A stretch of 64,000 nucleotides of DNA from Henckelia pumila. Lineage: Eukaryota > Streptophyta > Magnoliopsida > Lamiales > Gesneriaceae. The stretch is taken from positions 61,449,522 to 61,513,521 of the forward strand of contig NC_133123.1 in the NCBI RefSeq assembly GCF_033568475.1. The letters run 5' to 3'. The first letter of the stretch is position 1. The number at the start of each line of letters is the position of its first letter. Below the pieces are notes generated by a model. It searched no databases. It saw only the letters and a program-made list of their open reading frames with translations, and was not told the origin of the DNA. Shown piece after piece: positions 37,701-54,692 of the stretch. Position numbers and translations under genes: made by a program.

Positions 37701-39311
37701 TTGCGGCATAGTGCACTGCAGCCATGATCATGATCGAAATCACAGAGTCACAATTCAAGGATCTAAGTTCACAGTTACAGTTCAAATATTTATGACTATG
37801 TTTCAGTTCAGTTATTCAGTTATTTATGTTCGACTTAGCCATGCATATGTTTCATTCATGTTCACTCCTTTCATTTAAAATTCATTCATTTAAGTTAAGG
37901 GCACAAAATATTTTTATTATCATGTTATTTTTAATCTGCGTGTGCTTGTATCTACGTAGTACTCGTTATCTCCCCCATATTCTTGATGAGTCTTTTAGAC
38001 TCACTACACTTATTGTCTTCAGGTGAGGAGTATTTCATTTAGATCGAGGGGCAAGACTATCGAGTGGACTGCGACGCGGACACAACACATCTCTCCGACC
38101 TATGCTCGTCTTTCGCATAGTTACTAGAATTTATATGTTATGAAGCATTTATTTTGCTTATTTGTCAAATGTATGTAATGTTTAGTTAGAATTGTTTTGA
38201 GCATGTAAACATTAGATTTTTAAACATCTTTGGATATTTGTTATGTCGACTCTCTTCCTTGGGTTCTCGTTCTTTTCTCGGTTTAGTTTACTTGCGTCGT
38301 CGGTTGTTTATTTCTTTCATTTCATTTTGTTTGCTGTTTGAGATAGGCGGGTTCTCACTTAAACAAATAGGTCATGCCGAAATTTTTATAAAATTTTCTG
38401 AAAAATCCGCATTTTATTTAATTATTGCTTATGTTGAGACGGGTCGTTTCAGTTGTACTCCTCCTCATCGCCAGGAATAAGAGTTAGGTGGAAGAGTTCA
38501 TCCAATTCACAGAGCGAGTGGGAAGGCTCCAGTATGGCCTCAATTCGCTGTAACTAATCCGGGAACTCAACCAGGTTGGTATGACGAACAAGACTCTCGA
38601 CCATTTCTTGGTGCAAATGCTCGGGGGCACTTGGTTATCAGTTTCCAGTCTCTGGGTCTCATGCAGTGGATCAAGAGGTGTTGCGGGAGATGGTCCAGGA
38701 TTTGTATGGCCCGGGTATTCGACCCATGACAAGACCGGAGTTTGTTAAGCCATACCCTGAAATTATTGATATTAATAACCCGTATCCCAAAGGATTTAAG
38801 GTGCCGGACTTTGCTTTGTTTTTGGGAGATGACAATCAATCAACTACTGAACACGTTGCACGGTTTACCATTCGTCATGGTCAATTGGCTAATTATGAGA
38901 ATTTCCTTTGTTTCAAGTTGAGATTGTTCACGAATACCTTGACAGGTACTGCTTTTACTTGGTATGCTCAATTGCCAAGAAATTCTATTTATTCTTGGCA
39001 AGAGATGGAGAAATTGTTCCACACGCAATTATATCGAACTGAGCCAGAACGTCCATTGCAGATTTGCCACATTTGATTCAAAAAACTGGGGAAACAACAT
39101 GTGGCTTTGTTGACAGATTCAAGAGATTGAAGAGCAAGTGCAAAGTGTTTTTACCAGAATCGAAGTTTGTTAAGCTGGCCTAGAGGGGTTTGTATTTCGA
39201 ATTAAGGAAGAATTTTCAAGGAATTGAGTTTCGTGATTTCTATGAAATGACAGCTAAGGTGGCCGAATATGAGGAACTGCAGAAAGAGGAACCAACTCCC
39301 AGGCCGATTTA
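34735..39311 (+). mobile_element. Decayed gypsy gag fragment split by a solo LTR
   Basis: Gag-like coding remnants lie on both sides of a solo LTR: 34,735-35,245 and 38,452 to about 39,311. The right part shows the retrotransposon gag core in order: KPYPEIIDINNPYPKGFKVP, FLGDDNQSTTEHVARF, KLRLFTNTLTGTAFTWYAQL, SWQEMEKLFHTQLYRTEPE and MTAKVAEYEELQKEE. The opening phrase and the gag type suggest a Tat/Ogre-related or unclassified gypsy lineage. It is broken in several places and truncated at the right by a LINE fragment. Older than the LTR inserted in it. Confidence 0.7.
35246..38451 (+). repeat. Solo LTR (about 3.2 kb), gypsy type
   Basis: Starts TGTAGCACC at 35,246 and ends GGGTCGTTTCA at 38,451. 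The gag-like reading resumes directly after it, with no internal retroelement region. Flanking five bases are GTTAT and GTTGT, a target duplication with one difference. The region at 35,790-36,060 is CA- and CT-rich and may be the transcription start and leader. Inside are a perfect 65-bp tandem duplication (37,417-37,546) and three imperfect units of about 50 bp around TTTGGACGAGTTGGGAGA (37,570-37,707). A solo LTR is the usual product of recombination between the two LTRs of a full element. Confidence 0.75.
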
Positions 39312-41103
39312 GATGTGAAAATACAGTTAGTGGTGTGCTTCAAAACTGTTCTATCTCGAGCCAAATGATGAATGCCAATATTCAAAATTTTATCAACAAC
39401 ATTCGGAGGAACCACAGATAATAAACGAGCCTCATTCCAGCTTCCATTCTTGATAAAGCACCTGACAGATGCATTTGGAGTACCACGAGGATCAACAATG
39501 GAAGCTAGAGGTCCTTTCGGGATCCAAGAATCAAACCAAAAACTCAACTCACCAGATCCCACTCTCCAACCAATACCACTTTCCGCAATCGCCCTAACTT
39601 TCAACATACGCCGCCAAGTAAAAGAAACAAATTGCTTCAAATTCACCGCCATCGGCAAAGCTGTTCCACAATATCTTGCATGAAGGTATCTGCTCCAAAT
39701 GGTATCCATTGTCCTAAACCGATACCACAATTTAATAGAGAAATCTGTGACAGAATCTTTGAGTCTTCTAATGCCACGACCCCCTTCTGACACTGGTAAA
39801 CACGCCTTGTCCCATGCTATCCAATGAGTTTTCAGAGCATCTTGTTTCGATCCCCATAAGAATTTGGCACACAACATTTCAAACCGATGAATCACCGTGC
39901 CTGGGGTTTGTAAGACATGAAATAAATAAACAGGTAAGGAGCATAAAACACTCTTAATCAGAAGGAGACGGCTCCCAAAAGATAACAAGGCCAAATTCCA
40001 CCCCTGTAATTTCCTGTTAGCATTGGCGATGATGCTCTGAAAATAAATACTCTTTCTGACCCGGAGCACCTAGATAACGAACGTGGAAACTCCCCTCACC
40101 AAACCCTATGATAGAATAAAATTTCCCTTTCTTAGTCTCACTACAAGACTTAGAAGAAATCACCACACTTTTACCATTGCTGATCAGCTGTCCAGAACAT
40201 TCTTCATAATGATATAAAAACTTCCGCAATCTTTGAATATTCTGAATAGCACCATTAGAGAATATCATGATGTCATCCGCATAAGCAAGATGTGAAACAC
40301 CGAAGACACGACCTGTATGATATTTCATCAAAGGGTATCTAACAAACATGCTATCCAAACCCCTAGAATCTGCTGCAATAACAAACAAAAGAGGGGATAG
40401 CGGATCTCCTTGACAAAGTCCTCGATGAGATTGAAAGAAACCAGAGAGGGAACCATTTATACAAACCGAGAACCAACAATTAGAAACACAACACATAAAC
40501 ATATCACAAACACCAGGTGAGAAACCAAATGCTCTCAATATCTCTTCCAGAAAATCCCATCGAACTCTGTCATAAGCCTTAATCATATCTAGCTTTAGAA
40601 TGATGTTCCCACCCCTTGCTTTGACATTAATATGGTTAACCAATTCTTTAGCCAAATGATGTTGTCAAAAATGAGTTTACCAGAAAAAAAACCACTCTGA
40701 GAAAGAGAGATAATTTTGGCTAAAATCTTTCTCATACGAATAGCCAGAAGCTTTGTGATAATTTTATTTATCACATCGCAAACTAATTGGTCTGAAATCA
40801 GACCAAGTTTGTGCGTGAGCCACCTTCGAATTAGAATAATAGTCGTGGCCGTGAACGCCCTCAGCATTGGCGCTCCATGCATGAATTCTTGAATAGCCTC
40901 CAACAAATCCACCTTAATAATATCCCAACAATATTGAAAAAATCCCGCTGAAAACCCATCAGGACCAGCCACACTGTCTGCATTCAAAAATTTAATACAA
41001 TCGAAAAGCTCCTGTTCCGTAACATCTCTCATCAAAAGACCATTCTCCTCCTCCGTAACAAGAGATGAAATACAACTCCAGTCTGGTTTGGTAAGGGTCG
41101 TGT
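39312..41103 (-). mobile_element. L1-type LINE fragment, reverse transcriptase region
   Basis: On the minus strand, plant L1 reverse transcriptase motifs run in order: SVAGPDGFSAGFFQ (near 40,970), KLDMIKAYDRVRWDF (near 40,590), GLCQGDPLSPLLFVIA, the catalytic YADDIMIF (near 40,270), then LQGWNLALLSFGSRLLLIKS (near 40,000), LPVYLFHVLQTP and a WGS...WDKACLPVSEGGRGIR stretch. The endonuclease half is missing, the usual 5' truncation. The 3' end is also cut near 39,312, with no poly(A), which is less usual. The reading is spread over three frames (shifts near 40,650 and 40,060), so it is dead. No target duplication was found. Confidence 0.88.
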
Positions 41104-41404
41104 CTTCACTATGAAATACAATAATAGTTATTATTTATATAATTATAGTTATAATCAGTATAATAATTAATATTTAATATATTATTTAGTAACGCAAATA
41201 TTTATAATATAATAACAATGATTTCGATAATCATGTATTACGATAATTATTAGTTACTGTTATTAAAATAGAAATATTAGTCGCAATCATAATTATATTC
41301 ATTTAAATAAATTTTATATTAAAAGAATAATAATAAATAAATATTATTTTAGTAATAATATTAATTAAAAGATTCATCTATCAAATATGTGAGACAATAT
41401 CATT
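41104..41404. other. AT-rich intergenic DNA
   Basis: Simple AT-rich sequence with no supported feature. Confidence 0.5.
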
Positions 41405-41990
41405 GGAGTTTTTGTGATTTTAAAAATGATTCTTATTCGGATAACCATTTTTAAAAAAAAAATATTAGTTGATTTATCTTTAAATTTTTTTTCAAAATCA
41501 ACTAATATTTTTAAAATAAAGTAATTTTTTAAAACAAATGGTTATCTGATTAACGATTATTTTCAAAATCACAAAAAATCCAGATATGATCTCATTTATC
41601 TGATATGCGGATCTCCTATTCTACCCAACCTATGAAAAATATTAGTTATTTTTTAAATCAATTAATATCTGATAAATCAACTAATATTTTTAAAATAAAG
41701 AAATTTTTTAAAACAAATGGTTCCCGTTAAAGATTATTTTCAAAATCACAAAAAATCCAGATACTATCTCATACATTTGATAGACGGATCTCTTATTCGA
41801 TCCAACTCATGAAAAATATTAATTTTTTTAAAATCAACTAATACATGATAAATCAACTAATATTTTTAAATATTTTTTTTTAAAAAATATTTCCTGTTAA
41901 CAATTATTTTTAAATCACAAAAACTCTAATGATCTGATAGACGGATCTCTTATCCGATGCAACTGATGAAAAATGTTTAAATTAAAAAAT
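41405..41990. repeat. Foldback followed by diverged tandem units of about 180 bp
   Basis: 41,405-41,474 and 41,496-41,583 are inverted copies of one another (each has GGATAACCATTTTTAA or its complement and AAATATTAGTTGATTT or its complement). The right arm then recurs twice more in direct order at about 180-bp spacing (markers AACTAATATTTTTAAA near 41,505, 41,680 and 41,857, and CGGATCTCxTATxC near 41,610, 41,785 and 41,945). Non-coding. Confidence 0.65.
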
Positions 41991-42913
41991 AACAAATAAA
42001 AAACAAAAATTAAAAAAAAAAATGCTGCAAGGTCCACTGAAGGCTCGGCTGCAATTAATTGCGGCATCCTCGGTTTCAAAACTATTTTTAATTTTTTTAA
42101 TTTTTAAATTAATTATAAAAAAACTCATAACGTGTTATTGTTTTTTCGTATGCAAATAAATTACAAAATAACCAAAAAAAAAAAAATATTCTCTTAATCT
42201 TAAATCTTAATAATATTCCTATTATTGAAAAATTCAATTTTTTTTTTATATAAAATACATAAAACTGATGAGTTACAAAATTTTGATTTACCAAAATTAT
42301 GTTAAATTGTTTACGAAAAGATTTAAATTTAAATATATTAAAAATTACGATTAAAAATAAGAAGATATTTTATTCTTTTACAATAATTTTGGAAAACATA
42401 TAATAATTGATTAAGGGAAAAGTTACAAGGATATAAAGATATAGTTGAACTATAAATTCTATAATTTAATATATAATTTTATGCTAAGTTCTAAAATCAA
42501 ATTATCGTTACTTATTTTATTTTTTGTTTTTTTTTGAAAATATTTTATTTTTTGTTTAGAAGCATGTTTATTATACAAATATATATTAACTTCGAATTTT
42601 CATAAGACATTATAATTAAATTAAAAGTTTGACTTTTAAAGTTATAATGAAAATTAACATATATTAAGTATGAAATAAATTATGAAAAACATAAGAATGA
42701 AATATTATTGTTTCGAATAAAAAACATAACATAACAATTAATGGTTGTTTTAATCAATAATTTTTATTATTTTTTTATTATGTATTAAAAAAATATTGAC
42801 ATATATAAGTAGTAAAGTATAACTATAATATATTGAGTGATAATGTTTAGAAAGTTTAATTAGCAAATTCGGATAATATTATTTTACCTTTACGGGCATT
42901 ACCCCAATGATGT
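41991..42913. other. AT-rich intergenic DNA
   Basis: No gene or mobile element can be supported. Confidence 0.5.
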
Positions 42914-43000
42914 ATTTAAGGGTGTAGATTTATCAATATTTATAAGGTCAATTGAAAAAATAGCAGACCCACATGTATTGATAAATCTCAACCCTTAAAT
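42914..43000. mobile_element. Small foldback element (87 bp)
   Basis: Arms 42,914-42,939 and 42,976-43,000 are inverted repeats (ATTTAAGGGT...GATTTATCAATA) with about two differences in 25. It ends four bases before the SINE tail. Too short and featureless to assign to a transposon family. Confidence 0.6.
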
Positions 43001-43004
43001 TTCT

Positions 43005-43256
43005 AAAAAAATGGTTGACCCGAAGGGACCTCATTCCACATGAGTCAGAAGCCCATTGGTTCATGCGGAAGTTAAATCGAGGGATGTGCACGAGCGGCAG
43101 AGACCTGAAGGAGGGAGCAAACATGACCAATCCCCAGAGCATACCGCACAATATTTCAGCATGGAATATGCTTCACACGAGGATCGAACCCGCAACGCTG
43201 GAAAATCTCTTTCCACGTTACCTCATGCCTTACCAATTCGTCTATACTCCTATGGG
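43005..43256 (-). mobile_element. tRNA-derived SINE
   Basis: On the minus strand the head (from 43,256) has a polymerase III A box TAGACGAATTGGTAAGGC (43,244-43,227) and a B box GGTTCGATCC (43,190-43,181) with tRNA-like spacing. A non-tRNA body follows, ending in a short T-run at 43,012-43,005. Length about 252 bp. The class follows from the boxes; the family is not identified and no clear target duplication was found. Confidence 0.7.
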
Positions 43257-43464
43257 AAAAAAAAATTCAAATCAATGGTTTTCAAATCCATTAATTTAAA
43301 ATCATCTCTCAAATCCAAAAATTTAATGAGTGTAAAATTGTCTTTTAAGGATAAAATTGATAGTTCCAAAAAAAAAATTTGATTTTTATATATAAGGATA
43401 AAAGTGTAAAAGAAATTCCATTAATTTTCGCTGAGAAACATTTTAAATAAATTTACTATAAAGA

Positions 43465-43608
43465 ATGCTTGGAATAATCTTCCATGAAAAAACTCAACAG
43501 CGCTGTCGAAGAATTCAATCTCCAAATGCCCGCCGCCTTATTTTGCGGTTTCAAGATTCAATCATTGGAAATTCTATTGCTCAATCAGCTACTACTAATC
43601 ATTTGAAG
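43465..43608 (+). other. Probable 5' UTR exon of the bZIP gene
   Basis: A less AT-rich stretch ends at a good donor (AAG then GTGAGT at 43,609). Candidate acceptors (TTTGCAG near 43,720, TTTTAG near 44,156) precede the coding start at 44,182. The transcription start is not visible. Confidence 0.45.
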
Positions 43609-44181
43609 GTGAGTTTCTCTTTCTTTCTTGAATTTTTTCCAGTTATTCTCGATAACCTTTTTGTTCGTGCCAATTTTGAAATTCAGATGTAATTATTTTG
43701 TCTACGCATGTTTGCAGATGTGTGATCAAAATGAAAACTACTTCCGTGGAACGAATTTGTTTTTTGGGTTATTAATTTATGTGTTTCAGGGTTATTAGGA
43801 TTTTTATATGGTCTGAGCGAGGTTAAATGTTGTTTGAATTGAAGTATGTACGTTTAATCCTTTTTTTTTTTCCCCTGAATCAAGAATTTATTACTCGGGC
43901 TTTGCCTCAAAATTTATCATTTCTCAATGTTTTGCATTTTTTTTTTTTAAAAACTTGAAATCCATTGTTTTTGACTTGGAGTTGATTATTTCATTGCTGC
44001 TATTTCACTAGATGATTATGGCTGATTGTGCTTTATTAGGGTTTTGTTGAGTTTATATAACGAGTAATGGGTACCAAAGCCAATGAGATATAAGATTCCA
44101 CATTTTGACTCAAGCCACAGTGAAATTTGTTGTAATATTTCTATTGTTGTTTTAGCTTAAAGAAGAATTTTGTGGAAAGAA

Positions 44182-45299
44182 ATGGATGATGAGAAGTTTG
44201 AGTTCCCAAGCGAACAATTTTCGCCGTGCTTGGACATGAGCGGTTGCTCATTTGATATAGACGAGTTTCTTGGTCCGACACCGTCTTGCGATGAGGCTCT
44301 TGGATGGACAGAGGCCTGCACTGATGTTTTTGGTCGAACACAAGCCTGCACACATGCTCACGCGTGCCACCCATCTGGCCCTGATAAATCCCACACGCAC
44401 ACTTGTATTCATGTCCATACTCAAATCATGCCAACCGCTAGTGATGTTCAGGCGCCTAGCAGTGACAATGCAGAGTGGGTGGACAAGGCTCAAAAATGCC
44501 CTTCAGGTAATCGTGAAGCTGTACGAAAGTATCGGGAAAAGAAGAAGGCTCGGATAGCGTTTTTGGAGGATGAAGTTGTTACATTGAGGGATTTGAATCA
44601 ACAGCTAATGAAGAGGCTGCAGGTTCAAGATTCATTGGAGGCTGAGATTGCGAGGCTCAAGTGTTTGCTTGTGGATATTCGAGGGAGGATCGAAGGAGAA
44701 ATTGGATCTTTCCCTTACAAGAAGACCACCAAGAGTCAAGACATCTATCAAAACATTTCTAATTCTAATCTTTTGAGTACGAATATGATGGCTCCTTGTA
44801 AAATGCAGTGTAATGATCAGATCTATTGTCCTGGCCCCGGACCCAAATTGGATGTTTTAAATAGTAATGATCTTGATGGTTGTGTATCTGACAGCCTTCA
44901 GTCTTCGGGCACTCACAATTCTGGTCAGAACATGGTCTCCGAGTTCGCATTCGGGAATGTTAATGGTGTTTCTATTGGTAATGCATCCACCAACAAAAGG
45001 AGAAGAGGTGATTTTTATTTTTATTCTTCATTTCATTTTTATTGTATTGAGGCATGCCATGGCAATTATCCTGTGTCATGTTGCTTGAGCAGTCGTCGTC
45101 ATTACTTAATAAAAAATGGTAGAGTAATCGAGCTTTAACAACTCTTACAAGCAAACCACCAGTTGTGTCGCTATCATTATCATATATTTACTGGTGTTGC
45201 ACTTGTGGTTTCGATCTCTAAGACACTCTTGTGTGCTTGTGAATTAATCTCTTTTCACTTGTTTATTCGTCAGGGGGACGCAGTGCGAAGGCTAGTTGA
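44182..45299 (+). CDS. F-group bZIP transcription factor, bZIP19/bZIP23 type, about 283 aa
   Basis: Exons 44182-45007 and 45274-45299; the last eight residues (GRSAKAS after NKRRRG) match the known basic C-terminal tail of this group. In Arabidopsis these factors bind zinc-deficiency response elements and switch on ZIP transporters; a Cys/His-rich motif acts as the zinc sensor. That motif is seen at about residues 56-80 (CTHAHACHP...HTHTCIHVHTQ). An extra upstream segment (CDEALGWTEACTDVFG, 36-51) adds Cys residues. The basic region is at about 109-124 (NREAVRKYREKKKARI), followed by a leucine zipper from about 128 to 170. The start is the ATG giving MDDEKFEF. Group F also includes the salt-related bZIP24, but the intact Cys/His motif favours the zinc regulators. 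Confidence 0.9.
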
Positions 45300-46020
45300 A
45301 GATTCAAGTGGATGGATGCATTTTATTGCTGAGAATAAGTTTTAATTTCATCACTTCAATTTTTGAAATCAGCCCTTAGCTTGATTCTCTTATATTAAGC
45401 TACACAACGAGCTTTATTTAGAGTCCTAATTAGGGGTCCGAGGCATTTCCTGTCTATATATTCGTGTCTTACTTGCATTTCATTGTGAAGTTGGTTGATC
45501 AGATTGTAGATTGGGGACATAAGAAGATGATACCAAGATTTTGGGTTTTTGAAAGCTCTGTTTTTCTCTTGGTATTTCAAGACAGTAATTTTATCATTGT
45601 TTCCTTCTCACATATTTCTTTTACATCATATTTTTTATAATCTCGTCCAGCTATGTACAAGATTAATTTAGAGTTCATAAAATGGTGATCATTGTTTTGT
45701 ATTTGCCCTTGTGTAAATTTGGGTACGAAGATACTTGACTTCGAAAAATACATTTCACGAGACATCAGACAAGGTCTTATTTATGCATTAAAATTAATGA
45801 AATCCTACAAGGCATACTCATCCTCTGGAGGTTTATCACCACGTCTCTTTCAGTTTCAAAGGTAATCTGCCAAAAGTTTTAAAACTCTCTTTTTTATCCA
45901 AGAGAAGAACAAATCTGCCCGCTCTTCTATTTTCTATCGTCATGTGATCTGGATCATGGGTTTCGATTATACAAATATTACAACAAACTTTTTCTCCCAA
46001 ACTAAATGTGGGCGAGGCGA

Positions 46021-48635
<2,615 letters not shown>

Positions 48636-48719
48636 CTCAAATCCACGCAGTAGCGGTGTTTTCACACGCACAGAAGAAGCGGAAAGGGTAGGGATCCACT
48701 CCCTTGTTCCCGCCAAAAT

Positions 48720-49755
48720 GATCGGATACGCGGGAATATCAAGAAGAAGAAGGGTAGAATATGGGCTGGGCCGAATTTTCTATCGGTACTAATATATGGG
48801 TTTTTGTATTTGGGCCTAAAAGTTAATTAGTGGAGTTATATTATTTTAATGAAATGCAACGTGTTTTTTTTTTTAAGATTAGAATAGAATAAAATGCAAC
48901 CGTGTTACATGCTTAGTATTTACTATTTCTATATTGAAATGTTTTGACCAAATCACTACTAACACAAGTAGAAGGAATTTTATTAGTTTTTTGACAGTTA
49001 ATACTCGTGAGTCAATTTTCTACTTTAATCGTCCATTGAAGTCAAAATGCCCACCTACTTTTACAATGTGGCATTTTAATTTTAATTTTATTTTTATTTC
49101 AATTTTCAACTCAGTAATTAGATCGATCTAATTTATTTATTTCAACTAGTCAATTAGTGATAAATGGTAGTGCCTTGAAATTATTTTTTTTTCTAATTAT
49201 TTTAATATGTATATCTCTATATTATCGATATATCTTTGATATCTTTATTATGACTATATTATATCTCAAAATCTTGGTCAAACAAATATATATATATATG
49301 ATATGACCATGTTGAGTGAGTATTGAATTTCACAAGTATTCCAACATTTGTTCATTAGCTTTACAACGATGGGAACAATTCTCCGGTCCGGAAAATTATT
49401 CTAAGATTTGGACCCTACTCGTGCTGTCTGATTATCTCTATGCCAACACTTAGGTAAACTTAAACAAATAAAAGTCGTGTGAATCAAAATATAATTATAA
49501 TTCCACCCCTTGGTTTGTTAATTTCCCACGGTTTTGCTCAAGAAACGTGGCTTTACCAATTTGTATGTAAAATTAACCGACTTTGTTTGACCAACAAATT
49601 AAGTCCAACTTGGAGAACTCACTAAGTGCCTTCACTTTACCATGATCATTGATCTATATATAAAGGGAGGTTCAATATTAATCTCAAACCAGACATCAAG
49701 TAGCATCCTGTGACAAAATAAGTCATCACATTTAACAAGTGAATATATATATACA
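48720..49755. other. Intergenic region between divergent MSI-like and squalene epoxidase genes
   Basis: About 1 kb, AT-rich. It should hold both promoters. A TATA box for the right-hand gene is annotated separately; none is obvious for the MSI-like gene. Confidence 0.5.
49655..49664 (+). promoter_or_regulatory. TATA box of the squalene epoxidase gene
   Basis: TATATATAAA about 90 bp before the start codon, with an A/C-rich leader after it. Position and sequence fit a core promoter. Confidence 0.7.
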
Positions 49756-52262
<2,507 letters not shown>

Positions 52263-54147
52263 TAATATGAGATTTTTGCATAAGAAATCTTAGTGTTGGG
52301 GATGAAGCAAGACCAAACATGAAGAGGCATTCTTTATTTTTACTCTACACTTCTATTTTTTAAACATATAAAATCTTTTGTTTTTCCGAGACAAAATTTC
52401 GTTTTCTTAGTATAGAATATTCAATTCTAGATAGTACAAAGTTGAGAATAGTTTGTAATAATAAAAAAGTAGTTGTCAAAAAAAAAAAGTATATTAATTG
52501 CACAGGAATTCATTATATTATATAATTGCACAAGGAATTCATTATATTATATGAGTCTCTCTCTCTCTTAAATACAAACTAGGCCCAAATAAGAGATGTT
52601 AGATAATGTAAATGCTTTGAGCTACGGCCCAAGACGGCTCCAATAAATTATTGGTACTCTTAAAACATGAAAGTTTAATCACAAAACGTATTGTGAGCTA
52701 GTTCAAAAGGTTAATTTTATGATAATGATATTTTTTTTGACTATACACATTAAAGGCAAACACTTGTATGCAACCGTTGCACAGGTCGTATTCGTGTGAC
52801 GGATCTTTTATATGGGTTATCCATTAAAAAGTATTACATTTTATGTCAAAAATATTATTTATTATTATAAATATGGATAGGTTGACCCGTCTCACGAATG
52901 AGACCGTTTCACAAGAGTGTTACTCCACATTAAAATACCACTTTTGTCAAACAATATTACTTTCGGTTTGTATATCGATCGGGTCGAACCGTCTCATAAA
53001 TAAACACATTATATCATATCACAGAAAACCCACCAAAGTTTAATATATCATATCATAATTAAGATAAACATTTTTTTTTTCAAAATAAAAGATTATAATA
53101 TGAGAAGATAAAGATGATGATGTAATAAATTGAGTTTTTAATATAATTATTAGGTAGTGGTCTTCTGATATTTTTTAAAATAGTATAATTTTGTTGATTA
53201 ATTAAGAGACTTGTAATATCTCAACATAATATATCAGCTCAAAAGACTTGTGAAGTTTAAGTGTGATATATATTGTTAAATTGGTGTCTGATAAGTTGCT
53301 TCTTGGGGTCATAATGATTTGAGACAAAAGGCTGTTTGTGTTTGTTATTGGGCTAATTCCTATCTTAGCTCGGTGGTCAAGGGTGAAGCTACCTTCTAAG
53401 GTCCAAATTGTTGGAGAAATGAGTTTTGAATTTTGAGGACCATTAGACTTCGATAATTAATCGAGGATGATTCGTCTTATGAAATTCAAAATTGACTTGA
53501 TAATTGAAATCTACATTTCGAATAGATGTTTTTGGAATATTAATTTGCTCAAAACTAATTTGGGGTGAATGAGAAATTAATTATTTAATATTGATGTATA
53601 AAGTCTAATTAATTGTGTAGTAGAGAAAATGAGAGTTGTTCCACATTGAAAAAATATATAATATTGTGTATGCCAATAGATTAATTAAATTCAAGTCAAA
53701 CAAGTCAAGCCAACCAACACGCACCCATCGCTGCGAGAGCTTTTATTTATGCTACTTGGAAATGGTCTCGATGACGTGGCATGTGGTACAGTCAGTGTAC
53801 ACGTGGCACTGATTTGATGATGTGGCGATCGAGTGTGCACCACTAGTGACATGGCGACGGTTTATGGCCGTTAGATCGAAGGGACAAGATGAAGGGTTGT
53901 GATGGTTTGGTGGTTAGAAAAAATCCAGACCGTTGGATGGCTAGATTAATCTAGATCAAGGAGATTGAATCTGAGCCATTGGATTGGACGATTGTGATTT
54001 GATGCATCAAGGGTTACATCCAAAGGGTGTGATTAATCCAAAGAGGGGCAATCTGGATCGTCCAATTTGAAATGGACGCATGAGATTAAATCTGATCAAG
54101 GTATATGATCTGGTTGTGCCATGTTCGATATGATGTCATCATGCTTA
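52263..54147. other. Intergenic region right of squalene epoxidase
   Basis: Contains the likely 3' UTR (to about 52,490), a 27-bp direct duplication around GGAATTCATTATATTATAT (52,505-52,552), a short CT microsatellite (52,557-52,570) and GAGACCGTTTCAC-type repeat fragments (52,884-52,998). No gene is seen. Confidence 0.5.
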
Positions 54148-54692
54148 GAGAGTATTTGGCTGAGCTTATAAGCTCTCAAAAATAGCTTATAAACTGTCAA
54201 AATAAGCTGTATGACAGCTTATAAGCTGTTTTTAAAAAATTAAGGGGGAATGTACTTTTTTCAAAAGATCTTATTTTAAGATTCTATCTCTCTAAAATAT
54301 CCTTGAATATTTTCATAAATCTCCATCATATCCTCCACTCATTAAATATTGGATATTATTTTTTAAAAAAATTCCAAATCACATAAATTTTCTAAATTAA
54401 AATATTAAAATAGTATTATTTTTTAATATAGGTTTATTCTAAAACTATTTTCGTATATGTATAACTCGAAGCATTATTTTCATAGAATTATACTCATTTT
54501 GATAATTTTGATAATAAAAAAATCTTATAATACCAAACATATCAATATCTTTAAGTTGTTTAAAATAATTTTACACAAACATTTTAACAACTTATTTTTA
54601 AAATAAATCCTAATAGCTTATAAGCTTGTAAAACAACTTTTAAGCTCTAGGAGCTTATAAGATTTTTTAAATAAGCTTAGCCAAACACCCTC
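54148..54692. mobile_element. Tourist-like (PIF/Harbinger) MITE, 545 bp
   Basis: Terminal inverted repeats: left GAGAGTATTTGGCTGAGCTT, right (reverse complement) GAGGGTGTTTGGCTAAGCTT. Flanked on both sides by TTA (54,145-54,147 and 54,693-54,695), the 3-bp duplication of PIF/Harbinger elements. Subterminal CTTATAAGCT motifs are repeated on both sides. No coding capacity. Confidence 0.78.

Noticed and set aside
38666-39076. Stand-alone host gene for a gag-like protein
   Set aside because: The sequence is the ordinary retrotransposon gag core, and its neighbours on both sides are the remains of the same broken element.
53361-53420. tRNA-like A box (TTAGCTCGGTGGTCAAGG) suggesting a tRNA gene or second SINE
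   Set aside because: No matching B box at the right distance and no cloverleaf; at most a decayed SINE head.
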